Assembly: GCF_002924365.1 (NCBI RefSeq)
Contig: NZ_PQWB01000051.1
Coordinates: 1-64,000 of the forward strand
DNA: 64,000 nt
Direction of reading: 5' to 3'
DNA from: Chromobacterium alticapitis
GTDB lineage: Bacteria; Pseudomonadota; Gammaproteobacteria; Burkholderiales; Chromobacteriaceae
The notes beneath the pieces were generated by a model that saw nothing but the letters and a program-made list of their open reading frames with translations, was not told where the DNA came from and did not search any database. Made by a program: the position numbers and the translations under genes. Below, piece by piece: positions 1 to 7,648 of this stretch. Each line of letters begins with the position of its first letter. Within the stretch, counting starts at the first letter, position 1.

Positions 1-817
1 AGATCGGCATTTCGCAATGCAGGTCCACGCCATCGCGCTGGAAGACCGCGTGCGGCTTGATATGCGTGACCACATACAAATCGCCGGATGGGCCGCCGTT
101 CTGTCCCGGCTCGCCTTCGCCGCCCAGACGGATGCGGTCGCCCTCGTCCACGCCGGCCGGAATCTTCACGTTCAGCGTCTTGGTGGTCTTCTTCTGGCCC
201 GCGCCGTGGCAGCTGGTGCACGGATCGGTGATCTGCTTGCCGCTGCCGTGGCAGGTCGGGCAGGTTTGCTGGATGGAGAAGAAGCCCTGGCTCATCCGCA
301 CCTGGCCATGGCCGCCGCAAGTGGAGCAGGTCTTGGGCTGGGTACCCGGCTTGGCGCCGCTGCCGTTGCACACGCCGCAGGACTCGTGCGACGGGATGCG
401 GATTTGCTTCTCGCAGCCGCGCGCCGCCTCTTCCAGCGTGATTTCCATGTTGTAGCGCAAATCGGCGCCGCGGTAGACGTTGGAACGCCCGCCGCCCTGG
501 CCGCCGCGGCCGCCGCCGAAGATGTCGCTGAAGATGTCGGCGAAATCGCCGAAGCCGCCAAACCCCTGGCCGCCGCCGGCGCCGGCTTGCGGGTCCACCC
601 CGGCATGGCCGAACTGGTCATAGGCGCTGCGTTTCTGGCTGTCGGACAGGATCTCGTAGGCCTCTTTGACCTCCTTGAACTTGTCCTCGGCTTCCTTGCT
701 GTCCGGATTGCGGTCCGGGTGATACTTCATCGCCAGCTTGCGATAGGCCTTCTTGATGTCGTCGTCGGACGCATCGCGATTGACGCCCAGCACATCGTAG
801 AAATCTTTTTTCGACAT
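1..817 (-). CDS. dnaJ: chaperone DnaJ (Hsp40), 3' end beyond window
   Basis: DnaJ is the J-domain co-chaperone that loads substrates onto DnaK and stimulates its ATPase in the cytoplasm. About 272 codons are visible; the C-terminus lies off the left edge. The N-terminus has the J-domain, with the HPD tripeptide in [11 protein letters not shown] Gly-rich linker follows (around 525-600 on the plus strand), then CxxCxGxG zinc-finger repeats such as CPTCHGSG and CTSCHGAG, then the start of the client-binding domain. ATG at 817 gives the usual [11 protein letters not shown] start; an in-frame ATG at 823 is also possible. It is the last gene of grpE-dnaK-dnaJ, separated from dnaK by 126 bp that contain a hairpin. 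Confidence 0.97.
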   Translation of the reverse strand, partial: MSKKDFYDVLGVNRDASDDDIKKAYRKLAMKYHPDRNPDSKEAEDKFKEVKEAYEILSDSQKRSAYDQFGHAGVDPQAGAGGGQGFGGFGDFADIFSDIFGGGRGGQGGGRSNVYRGADLRYNMEITLEEAARGCEKQIRIPSHESCGVCNGSGAKPGTQPKTCSTCGGHGQVRMSQGFFSIQQTCPTCHGSGKQITDPCTSCHGAGQKKTTKTLNVKIPAGVDEGDRIRLGGEGEPGQNGGPSGDLYVVTHIKPHAVFQRDGVDLHCEMPI

Positions 818-880
818 TGTCATTCGCTTTCAGAATTGTCCGGAACCGCTCCGCACAATCGCTCGTCTTGATACGGCAAA

Positions 881-922
881 GGCACAGGGGCAGGCGGAGA
901 CGGCTCCCCCATTCCCTGTGCC
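881..922 (-). other. inverted repeat between dnaK and dnaJ
   Basis: GGCACAGGG at 881-889 is the exact reverse complement of CCCTGTGCC at 914-922, and a smaller GGAG/CTCC stem lies inside. On the transcript this makes a stable hairpin without a U-tract. It could attenuate or process the dnaK-dnaJ mRNA so that less DnaJ than DnaK is made. That role is inference; only the repeat is seen. Confidence 0.5.
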
Positions 923-943
923 CCAATCAGTGAAGACTAACGC

Positions 944-2866
944 TTACTTCTTGTCTTTCACTTCTTCGAACTCGGCGTCCACCACATTGCCGTCGTCCTT
1001 CTTGTCGCCGGCGGCTTGCGCGCCCTCCGCGCCGCCTTCAGCCTGAGCGGCTTGGGCGTACATGATCTCGCCCAGCTTCTGGCTGGCCTTGGCCAGTTCT
1101 TCGGCCTTGGCTTCGATGGCTTCCTTGTCGTCGCTCTTCACCACTTCCTCGGCCGCCTTGATGGCGTCTTCGATCTTGGCTTTTTCGTCGGCGCCGATCT
1201 TGTCGCCATGCTCGGACAGAGACTTCTTGATGCTGTGGATCAGGCCTTCGGCGTGGTTGCGCGCGGTCACCAGCTCGTGCAGCTTCTTGTCTTCCTCGGC
1301 GTTGGCTTCGGCGTCCTTCACCATGCGCTCGATTTCAGCTTCGGACAGGCCGCTCGATGCCTGGATGGTGATGTTGGCCTGCTTGCCGGAAGCCTTGTCC
1401 TTGGCGGACACGTGCAGAATGCCGTTGGCGTCGATGTTGAACTCGACCTCGATCTGCGGAATGCCGCGCGGCGCCGGCGGGATGTCGCCCAGATTGAACT
1501 GGCCCAGCGACTTGTTGGCGGCTGCCTTCTCGCGCTCGCCCTGCAGCACGTGGATGGTCACCGCGGTCTGGTTGTCGTCGGCGGTGGAGAAGGTTTGCGA
1601 CGCCTTGGTCGGGATGGTGGTGTTCTTCTGAATCAGCTTGGTCATCACGCCGCCCAGGGTTTCGATGCCCAGCGACAGCGGAGTCACGTCCAGCAGCAGC
1701 ACGTCCTTGCGGTCGCCCGACAGCACGGAGCCCTGGATGGCGGCGCCTACGGCCACGGCTTCGTCCGGGTTCACGTCCTTGCGCGGTTCCTTGCCGAAGA
1801 ACTCCTTGACCGCGTCCTGCACCTTGGGCATGCGGGTCTGGCCGCCGACCAGGATCACGTCGGTGATGTCGGACAGCGACACGCCGGCGTCCTTCAGGGC
1901 CACGCGGCAAGGCTCGATCGAGCGGGCGATCAGGTCATCCACCAGGCTTTCGAACTTGGCGCGGGTGATCTTCATCGCCAAGTGCTTCGGACCGGTGGCG
2001 TCCATGGTGATGTACGGCAGGTTCACTTCGGTCTGGGTAGCCGAGGACAGCTCGATCTTGGCCTTTTCAGCGGCTTCCTTCAGACGTTGCAGCGCCATCA
2101 CGTCCTTCTTCAGATCGACGCCTTGTTCTTTCTTGAACTCGGTGACGATGTAGTCGATCACGCGCTGGTCGAAGTCTTCGCCGCCCAGGAAGGTGTCGCC
2201 GTTGGTCGACAGCACTTCGAACTGGTGCTCGCCATCCACGTCGGCGATTTCAATGATGGACACGTCGAAGGTGCCGCCGCCCAGGTCATATACCGCGATC
2301 TTGCGGTCGCCCTCTTGCTTGGCCAGGCCGAAGGCCAGCGCGGCCGCGGTCGGCTCGTTGATGATGCGCTTCACTTCCAGGCCGGCGATGCGGCCGGCAT
2401 CCTTGGTGGCCTGGCGCTGGCTGTCGTTGAAGTAGGCCGGCACGGTGATCACGGCTTCGGTCACTTCTTCGCCCAGATAATCTTCGGCGGCCTTCTTCAT
2501 CTTGCGCAGCACTTCGGCGGAGATTTGCGGCGGAGCCAGTTCCTGCTCGCGCACCTTCACCCAAGCGTCGCCGTTCTTGGCCTTCAGGATTTCGAAAGGC
2601 ATCAGGTCGATGTCCTTCTGCACTTCCTTGTCTTCGAAGCGGCGGCCGATCAGGCGCTTGGCGGCGTAAATGGTGTTCTTCGGATTGGTCACGGCCTGGC
2701 GCTTGGCCGGCGCGCCCACCAGGATCTCGCCGTCCTCGACGTAGGCGATGATGGACGGGGTGGTGCGGTTGCCTTCGGCGTTTTCGATGACTTTCGGGTT
2801 GCCGCCTTCTACGACTGCCACGCAGGAGTTGGTGGTGCCCAGGTCGATACCGATGATTTTACCCAT
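944..2866 (-). CDS. dnaK: molecular chaperone DnaK (Hsp70)
   Basis: DnaK is the ATP-dependent Hsp70 that binds exposed hydrophobic peptides and folds or protects them with DnaJ and GrpE. The 640 residues are a normal family length. It opens [14 protein letters not shown] (phosphate 1 loop), has [12 protein letters not shown] (phosphate 2) and [10 protein letters not shown] (adenosine motif), then the interdomain linker [13 protein letters not shown], the substrate-binding domain and an Ala/Glu-rich lid. The tail EEVKDKK is the acidic-lysine end typical of proteobacterial DnaK. ATG at 2866 follows an AAAGGAA ribosome site; an upstream in-frame start at 2932 would only add a non-conserved leader. 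It has its own sigma-32-like promoter candidate about 70 bp upstream. Confidence 0.99.
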   Translation of the reverse strand: MGKIIGIDLGTTNSCVAVVEGGNPKVIENAEGNRTTPSIIAYVEDGEILVGAPAKRQAVTNPKNTIYAAKRLIGRRFEDKEVQKDIDLMPFEILKAKNGDAWVKVREQELAPPQISAEVLRKMKKAAEDYLGEEVTEAVITVPAYFNDSQRQATKDAGRIAGLEVKRIINEPTAAALAFGLAKQEGDRKIAVYDLGGGTFDVSIIEIADVDGEHQFEVLSTNGDTFLGGEDFDQRVIDYIVTEFKKEQGVDLKKDVMALQRLKEAAEKAKIELSSATQTEVNLPYITMDATGPKHLAMKITRAKFESLVDDLIARSIEPCRVALKDAGVSLSDITDVILVGGQTRMPKVQDAVKEFFGKEPRKDVNPDEAVAVGAAIQGSVLSGDRKDVLLLDVTPLSLGIETLGGVMTKLIQKNTTIPTKASQTFSTADDNQTAVTIHVLQGEREKAAANKSLGQFNLGDIPPAPRGIPQIEVEFNIDANGILHVSAKDKASGKQANITIQASSGLSEAEIERMVKDAEANAEEDKKLHELVTARNHAEGLIHSIKKSLSEHGDKIGADEKAKIEDAIKAAEEVVKSDDKEAIEAKAEELAKASQKLGEIMYAQAAQAEGGAEGAQAAGDKKDDGNVVDAEFEEVKDKK

Positions 2867-2934
2867 GATGTATTCCTTTTCTCTATTCGTTCCGGCTTTG
2901 GCTTGTCTGATAGCCAGAGCCTGTTGTCTCAATA

Positions 2935-2961
2935 AATATTGGCTATGCCGATCTTTTCAAG
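2935..2961 (-). promoter_or_regulatory. candidate sigma-32 heat-shock promoter for dnaK
   Basis: Read on the minus strand, CTTGAAA (2961-2955) is followed after 12 bases by CCAATATT (2942-2935). The -35 part matches the heat-shock sigma consensus exactly; the -10 part resembles CCCCATnT only loosely. It sits 69-95 bases upstream of the dnaK ATG, in the grpE-dnaK spacer. It would allow dnaK to be transcribed apart from grpE. Confidence 0.45.
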
Positions 2962-2997
2962 AGTCTGCCGGCAGCCTTTTTCATGCCTGGGCTTTTT

Positions 2998-3543
2998 TTA
3001 TGCCTTGGCCTTGGCCACCACCACCATGGCCGGACGCAGCACGCGGTCCGCCAGTTGATAGCCCTTCTGCATCACGCGCACCACGGTGTTCGGCTCGGCG
3101 TCGGACGCTTCCGCGCTCATGGCTTGGTGCTGGTGCGGGTCCAGCTTGTCGCCGGCCTTGGGCGCGATGTCCTTGATCTGCGCCTTGTCGAAAGCGGAGA
3201 CCAGCTGCTTCAGCGTCATGTCCACGCCCATCTTCAGGGTGTCTATCTGGCCGCTCTGGTCCAGCAGCGCCATTTCCAGATAATCCTTAACCGTCACCAG
3301 CTCCGCGGCGAACTTGCCAATGGCGTATTTGTGCGCGGCAGCCACTTCTTCCTGAGCGCGGCGGCGCTGGTTGTCCAGCTCGGCGCGCGCGCGCAGCAGG
3401 GTGTCGTTCAGTTCGGCGATTTCGGCTTCCAGCCCGGCGATATGCTGCTCGGGCGTCTGCTCCAGCTCGGTATGCGCCGCGCTGGCAGTATCGGTCATTT
3501 CTTTGTCTGCGGCTTCAGCGGCCGGGTTCTGGTTTTCTTGCAT
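2998..3543 (-). CDS. grpE: nucleotide exchange factor GrpE
   Basis: GrpE releases ADP from DnaK to reset the chaperone cycle. The protein has 181 residues. The acidic, Ala-rich first 35 residues are followed by a long helix (about 35-85, with RARAELDNQRRRAQEE), which is the dimerisation coiled coil. The C-terminal beta domain contains the conserved GYQLADRVLRPAMVVV signature near residues 162-177. ATG at 3543 is preceded by GAGGAAACG. It is the first gene of grpE-dnaK-dnaJ, with a sigma-32-like promoter 45-73 bp upstream. No hrcA accompanies it here; that gene lies at 51.4-52.5 kb. Confidence 0.97.
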   Translation of the reverse strand: MQENQNPAAEAADKEMTDTASAAHTELEQTPEQHIAGLEAEIAELNDTLLRARAELDNQRRRAQEEVAAAHKYAIGKFAAELVTVKDYLEMALLDQSGQIDTLKMGVDMTLKQLVSAFDKAQIKDIAPKAGDKLDPHQHQAMSAEASDAEPNTVVRVMQKGYQLADRVLRPAMVVVAKAKA

Positions 3544-3587
3544 GACGTTTCCTCGGAATTACACCGGCTAAATTGATGTCCAGACCC

Positions 3588-3616
3588 AAGGTAGGGCCTT
3601 TCGCGGCGATTTCAAG
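3588..3616 (-). promoter_or_regulatory. sigma-32 heat-shock promoter upstream of grpE
   Basis: On the minus strand, CTTGAAA (3616-3610), a 13-base spacer and CCCTACCTT (3596-3588) match the RpoH consensus CTTGAAA-N13-CCCCATnT well. The grpE ATG lies 45 bases downstream. No CIRCE repeat (TTAGCACTC-N9-GAGTGCTAA) is visible, so RpoH activation rather than HrcA repression is suggested for this operon. Confidence 0.7.
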
Positions 3617-3992
3617 CCCTATTTTGCATTGCCTCCATCTTGAGACAAATCTGTCGCATGCGCACATTCCAACCGTCATTTTTTCGCATTGCCAACATTT
3701 TTGAACCATCAAGATTCGTTTAAATAGCCAGTCTGTTAGCTTATGAAAACACGGGATTTTTTTGTTGCTGCAGCGCACACAACGCGATTTTTTTGTGCAT
3801 ATAATGGCCCCACATTGAGCAGGAAACCGCTCCGGCGGGGCATATGCCGCGCCGCGGGCGGACCGGGAAAATCGGACCGACCCGGTTCGGTTTTCGAAAA
3901 TAAATCCGGCACACCGGATACGGCTTGACCGCTATTGAGGACGCCGGCTTCGCCCGGCGAGCACAGAAACGCTTCGAGAAGGGTTACACAAC
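3617..3992 (+). promoter_or_regulatory. aceA promoter and leader in the grpE-aceA divergent region
   Basis: This 376-bp stretch separates divergent grpE and aceA and holds no convincing gene. A perfect TATAAT at 3800-3805 is the best -10 for aceA; no clear -35 precedes it. Transcription from there gives a leader of about 180 nt. The leader contains a hairpin (3868-3894), and a ribosome site GAGAAGGG at 3976-3983. I see no other structure. Confidence 0.45.
3868..3894 (+). other. hairpin in aceA leader
   Basis: AAAATCGGACC (3868-3878) and GGTTCGGTTTT (3884-3894) pair over 11 bp in RNA, counting two G-U pairs, with a 5-nt loop. The 3' arm ends in UUUU, so it could act as a weak attenuator or as an mRNA stabiliser in the aceA 5' UTR. 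Function is inferred. Confidence 0.4.
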
Positions 3993-5291
3993 ATGACGAC
4001 TCGCGAACAACGCATTGCAGCCATCCAAAAAGACTGGGACGAAAACCCGCGCTGGAAAGGCATCAAGCGTGGCTACACCGCCGCCGACGTCGAGCGCCTG
4101 CGCGGCTCGCTGCAGGTTGAACATACGCTGGCCCGCAGCGGCGCCGAAAAGCTGTGGAATCTGGTCAACAACGAACCCTACATCAACTGTCTGGGCGCGC
4201 TGACCGGCGGCCAGGCCATGCAGCAGGTAAAAGCCGGCGTCAAGGCCATCTATCTGTCCGGCTGGCAAGTGGCCGCCGACAACAACGAATACTCGGCCAT
4301 GTATCCGGACCAGTCGCTGTATCCGGTGGACTCCGTGCCCAAGGTAGTGGAGCGCATCAACAACGCCTTCACCCGCGCCGACGAAATCCAGCACGCCAAG
4401 GGCCTTGAGGCCGGCGACAAGGGTTATGTCGACTACTTCGCCCCCATCGTGGCCGACGCCGAAGCCGGCTTCGGCGGCGTGCTGAACGCCTACGAGCTGA
4501 TGAAGTCCATGATCCGCGCCGGCGCCGCCGGCGTGCACTTCGAAGACCAGCTGGCTTCGGTCAAGAAGTGCGGCCACATGGGCGGCAAGGTGCTGGTGCC
4601 GACTCAGGAAGCGATCCAGAAGCTGATCGCCGCGCGCCTGGCGGCCGACGTCTACGGCGTGCCCACCCTGGTGATCGCCCGCACCGACGCGGAAGCGGCG
4701 GACCTGCTGACCAGCGACGTGGACGCCAACGACGAGCCCTTCCTGACCGGCGAACGCACCGCGGAAGGCTTCTACAAGACCAAGAAGGGTCTGGAGCAAG
4801 CCATCAGCCGCGCCGTGGCCTACGCCGACTACGCCGACCTGGTATGGTGCGAAACCGGCACGCCGGACCTGGAATTCGCCCGCAAGTTCGCGGAAGCAGT
4901 CCATGCCAAGCACCCGGGCAAGCTGCTGGCCTACAACTGCTCGCCGTCGTTCAACTGGAGAAAGAACCTGGACGACGCCACCATCGCCAAGTTCCAGCGC
5001 GAGCTGGGCGCCATGGGTTACAAATACCAGTTCATCACGCTGGCCGGCATCCACAGCATGTGGTTCAACATGTACGACCTGGCGCAAGACTACGTGGCGC
5101 GCGGCATGTCCGCCTACGTCGAGAAAGTGCAGGAGCCGGAATTCGCCGCGCGCGAGCGCGGCTACACCTTCGTGTCCCACCAGCAGGAAGTGGGCACCGG
5201 CTACTTCGACGACGTGACCACCGTGATCCAGGGCGGCGCCTCCAGCGTCACCGCGCTGACCGGCTCCACCGAGGAAGAACAGTTCCACTAA
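3993..5291 (+). CDS. aceA: isocitrate lyase
   Basis: Isocitrate lyase cleaves isocitrate to glyoxylate and succinate, the first step of the glyoxylate shunt for growth on acetate or fatty acids. The 432 residues match the short proteobacterial form. The catalytic signature KKCGHMGGK is at about residues 190-198, with its Cys as the proton donor. The metal-binding segment [10 protein letters not shown] is at about 151-160, and [11 protein letters not shown] in the C-terminal third is also typical. ATG at 3993 follows GAGAAGGG with normal spacing. The gene stands alone with its own promoter and terminator; malate synthase is not in the window. Confidence 0.98.
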   Translation: MTTREQRIAAIQKDWDENPRWKGIKRGYTAADVERLRGSLQVEHTLARSGAEKLWNLVNNEPYINCLGALTGGQAMQQVKAGVKAIYLSGWQVAADNNEYSAMYPDQSLYPVDSVPKVVERINNAFTRADEIQHAKGLEAGDKGYVDYFAPIVADAEAGFGGVLNAYELMKSMIRAGAAGVHFEDQLASVKKCGHMGGKVLVPTQEAIQKLIAARLAADVYGVPTLVIARTDAEAADLLTSDVDANDEPFLTGERTAEGFYKTKKGLEQAISRAVAYADYADLVWCETGTPDLEFARKFAEAVHAKHPGKLLAYNCSPSFNWRKNLDDATIAKFQRELGAMGYKYQFITLAGIHSMWFNMYDLAQDYVARGMSAYVEKVQEPEFAARERGYTFVSHQQEVGTGYFDDVTTVIQGGASSVTALTGSTEEEQFH

Positions 5292-5311
5292 ACCGTCACA
5301 AACGGGGACAA

Positions 5312-5337
5312 AAACCGGCTACAACGCCGGTTTTTTT
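5312..5337 (+). terminator. rho-independent terminator of aceA
   Basis: AAACCGGC (5312-5319), loop TACAAC, GCCGGTTT (5326-5333), then a run of T to 5337. It begins 20 bp after the aceA stop. Confidence 0.88.
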
Positions 5338-5421
5338 ATTTACCAATAAATGACAAAATCATTTTCAGTCCATTTTGGATTATCAAATAACAAATCAAAC
5401 CAAACTTAGGAGACTTGGAAA

Positions 5422-5817
5422 ATGAAAAAAACTCTCGCCGCCAGCCTGATCGTAGCCAGCAGCCTGTGCTTCACCGGCTGCACCTCCATGCGCGTCATCG
5501 CGGACAACCAGCAAGCCCTATCCAGCCTGGCCGCGCCGCAGCAGAACCAATTGAAAGCCGGCGACAAGATCAGTCTCAAGACCACCGACGGCAAAGAATA
5601 CACCCTGATCCTGAGCGCCATCGATCAGCAAGGCCTGGAGGGCAAGCTTGCAGATAGCGAGCTTGCCACGCGGCTTCCTTGGCAACATATCAGCGCGATA
5701 CAGAAAAACGAGATTGATGGAGTCAAAACAGCAGGTTTGGTTTTATTGCTTGCCGGACTGACGGTTGGCGTTGTCTCCGGGATACAGCATATGTTCAGCG
5801 GCATGTTCGGCAGTTAA
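5422..5817 (+). CDS. small predicted lipoprotein, function unknown
   Basis: I do not recognise a family. The 131-residue product starts with a lipoprotein signal: MKKT, a hydrophobic stretch, then the lipobox FTGC with Cys at residue 20. The middle (about 45-95) reads as a small beta-rich domain with SLKTTDGKEYTLIL and an Asp/Gln-rich turn. A hydrophobic segment at about 105-122 (GLVLLLAGLTVGVVSGI) may be a transmembrane anchor or a hydrophobic hairpin near the C-terminus. AGGAG lies about 10 bases before the ATG. It is a single gene between the aceA terminator and the RraA-like gene, 41 bp upstream of the latter and possibly cotranscribed with it. Confidence 0.85.
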   Translation: MKKTLAASLIVASSLCFTGCTSMRVIADNQQALSSLAAPQQNQLKAGDKISLKTTDGKEYTLILSAIDQQGLEGKLADSELATRLPWQHISAIQKNEIDGVKTAGLVLLLAGLTVGVVSGIQHMFSGMFGS

Positions 5818-5858
5818 AGAGATAGGCTGCGCTTAATCACGCATACAAGGAGAGCGGC

Positions 5859-6338
5859 ATGAAATACGCCACCACCGATCTTTGCGACACTTTCGAAAAT
5901 GAAGTTCATGTTTTGGACCCGATTTTCCAGTCATACGGCGGCCATGCCCGTTTCCACGGCCAGATCGTCACCTTGAAGCTGTTCGAGGACAATAGCCTGG
6001 TGCGGCAGACGCTGGGCGAGAATGGCCAGGGCAAGGTGCTGGTGGTGGACGGCGGCGGCTCCCGCCGCTGCGCGCTGCTGGGCGATCAATTGGGCGAACT
6101 CGCGGTGAAGAACGGTTGGGCAGGCCTGGTGATAGACGGCTGCGTGCGCGACAGCGCGGCGCTGGGCCAGCTGCCGCTGGGCGTCAAGGCGCTGGCGACC
6201 CATCCGCGAAAATCCGTGAAGCTGGGCAGCGGCCAAAAGGATTTGCCGGTGCGCATCGCTGGATGCGACATCGCGCCTGGCCAATGGCTGTATGCCGATG
6301 AAGACGGCGTGATCGTGGCGGAACGAGAGCGGGCCTAG
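5859..6338 (+). CDS. rraA: RraA-family protein (RNase E regulator / HMG-oxaloacetate aldolase)
   Basis: The 159 residues align along their length with RraA, which in E. coli binds RNase E and inhibits it, and with the related class II 4-hydroxy-4-methyl-2-oxoglutarate/oxaloacetate aldolases. Family landmarks are the LCDTFENEV start, the glycine-rich [12 protein letters not shown] (about 59-70) and [12 protein letters not shown] (about 89-100). R97 and D98 are the substrate- and metal-binding Arg-Asp pair of the aldolases; E. coli RraA, as I recall it, has no Asp there. Enzymatic activity is therefore as likely as RNase E control. AGGAGAG precedes the ATG. The stop overlaps the convergent GFA gene. 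Confidence 0.85.
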   Translation: MKYATTDLCDTFENEVHVLDPIFQSYGGHARFHGQIVTLKLFEDNSLVRQTLGENGQGKVLVVDGGGSRRCALLGDQLGELAVKNGWAGLVIDGCVRDSAALGQLPLGVKALATHPRKSVKLGSGQKDLPVRIAGCDIAPGQWLYADEDGVIVAERERA

Positions 6339-6742
6339 CCGCCGCTGCGCTGATGCACCGGCAGCGCGCTCTGGGCGCTGGCGGTGCCCCATTCCAGACG
6401 CTGCTCCCACCAAGTATGGTGCTCCGGCACCAGAAGCTCCGGCGTATCCAGAGACGCCGCCGTGACGTCGATCTCTTCCGGGTCCGATTCGTGGAAATAG
6501 GTCAGCGTCGAGCCGCAGTGCGGGCAAAAGCCGCGGGACACCGCCGCCGACGAATGGTATTGCACCGGCTTTTCGCCGCGCCACTCCAACTCAAGCACCC
6601 GCACGGTGAACCAGGTGACGAAGGCCGCTCCGCTGGCGCGCCGGCAACTGCGGCAATGGCAGTGCGTCACATGGTAGGGCATGCCGCGCAGACGGTATCT
6701 GACTGCGCCGCACAAGCAACCGCCGGTCAATCCCATTGCCAT
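6335..6742 (-). CDS. GFA-family (CENP-V/GFA) zinc protein
   Basis: The 135-residue protein belongs to the glutathione-dependent formaldehyde-activating (GFA) fold. Zinc ligands are visible as [10 protein letters not shown] (about 8-17), [10 protein letters not shown] (about 26-35) and FCPHCGSTL (about 92-100), in the normal family spacing. Members are small cytosolic zinc proteins; only a few have shown activity on the S-hydroxymethyl-glutathione adduct, so a specific substrate cannot be named. It is transcribed convergently to rraA with stop codons overlapping by 3 bp. Confidence 0.85.
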   Translation of the reverse strand: MAMGLTGGCLCGAVRYRLRGMPYHVTHCHCRSCRRASGAAFVTWFTVRVLELEWRGEKPVQYHSSAAVSRGFCPHCGSTLTYFHESDPEEIDVTAASLDTPELLVPEHHTWWEQRLEWGTASAQSALPVHQRSGG

Positions 6743-6824
6743 GCCGTCCTCCCTATCGCAGCATCGTCTACGCCGGCACTCGCCGGCTCCGTGCTTTCAC
6801 TATGCCCCAGCCATGCTGCAGGCG

Positions 6825-6863
6825 CAAAAAAAACGCGCCGGCCAGATAAGCGGCAGGCGCGTT
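6825..6863 (-). terminator. rho-independent terminator of the Sel1-repeat gene
   Basis: On the minus strand, AACGCGCC (6863-6856) pairs with GGCGCGTT (6839-6832) and is followed by a long T run to 6825. It lies 26 bp past the stop of the 6889-7605 gene. Confidence 0.85.
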
Positions 6864-6888
6864 GCGGACCACTATCGTCACACTTTCG

Positions 6889-7605
6889 TCAAAAAACCTC
6901 GGACTCGAAGTCGTGGATGGCGTGCGCGGTCAGGTTGAACAGCTCGGAAGCCTTGATTTCATCTCGCGGCAGCCCCAAATCGCCGGATTGGTAGGCCATG
7001 GCCAGCGTCTGCAAGGCAGCCGGCATTTCCAGCCTGGCCGCCTTTTCATACCAGCCGCGCGCGCGCGCGATATCCGCCTTGACGCCCTGCCCCTCCTGAT
7101 ACGCGATGCCAAGCTGGAACATCGCCTCCGCGCTGCCGCCCGCCGCAGCCTGCTCGAACCAGCGATGAGCCGTCGACATATCGCCTGCCTCCTTGGCCCG
7201 CAGGCCTAGCACGCACGCCGCGCCAGGATTCTCCCGCTCCGCCGCTACATGCAGCCAGTGGCTGGACTGGGCGCGGCTGGCCGCCACGCCCACCCCCTTG
7301 GCGTAAAGCCGTGCCAAGCGGAAGGCGGCCGGGCCGCTGCCCCACTCCGCCGCGCGCTGGAGCCACGGCGCGGCCTGCGCCCAACCTTTGGGCGTATCGG
7401 CGGCGGCATAGGCCTCAGCCAGGCTGAGCGCCGCCGCAGGGTTGCGCGCGCCAGCCCATTCCACCAGATGGGACCATGCCGCCGCGTCTCCCGCGAAAAC
7501 GGCTTGCTGCTTCGCCTCATCCAGTTGCGCCTGGCTTGGACGGCCGGCGCAGCCAAGCAGCGCCAGGCACAACGCGGCGAGGGGGATCAGATTTCTATTG
7601 AACAT
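6889..7605 (-). CDS. Sel1-like repeat lipoprotein
   Basis: The 238-residue product has a lipoprotein signal peptide ending in the lipobox ALLGC (Cys about residue 19), so it is probably membrane-anchored in the periplasm. The rest is made of about four Sel1-type repeats of roughly 36 residues. Recurring cores are AFRLARLYAKGVGV, ACVLGLRAKEAGD, AMFQLGIAYQEGQGV and ALQTLAMAYQSGDLG. Such alpha-alpha solenoids act as protein-interaction scaffolds; the partner is unknown. It lies 43 bp downstream of the CpdB-like gene on the same strand and may share its transcript. A terminator follows it. Confidence 0.85.
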   Translation of the reverse strand: MFNRNLIPLAALCLALLGCAGRPSQAQLDEAKQQAVFAGDAAAWSHLVEWAGARNPAAALSLAEAYAAADTPKGWAQAAPWLQRAAEWGSGPAAFRLARLYAKGVGVAASRAQSSHWLHVAAERENPGAACVLGLRAKEAGDMSTAHRWFEQAAAGGSAEAMFQLGIAYQEGQGVKADIARARGWYEKAARLEMPAALQTLAMAYQSGDLGLPRDEIKASELFNLTAHAIHDFESEVF

Positions 7606-7617
7606 CTCTCTTCCACA

Positions 7618-7639
7618 GGAGGCGGCGCCAGCCGCCTCC
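7618..7639 (-). other. 9-bp perfect hairpin between the CpdB-like and Sel1 genes
   Basis: GGAGGCGGC (7618-7626) and GCCGCCTCC (7631-7639) are exact reverse complements around a 4-nt loop. No T-tract follows on the minus strand, so it is more likely an mRNA stabiliser or partial terminator than a full stop. It ends 13 bp before the Sel1 gene start. Confidence 0.5.
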
Positions 7640-7648
7640 CCTCCTGGC

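Noticed and set aside
1016-2935. 639-residue open frame on the plus strand across dnaK
   Set aside because: It is antisense to dnaK, rich in His/Leu/Gly/Val in the manner of high-G+C shadow frames, with no domain, ribosome site or conservation.
3515-3778. 87-residue minus-strand frame in the grpE-aceA region
   Set aside because: It overlaps the grpE start and the sigma-32 promoter, and its sequence resembles no protein.
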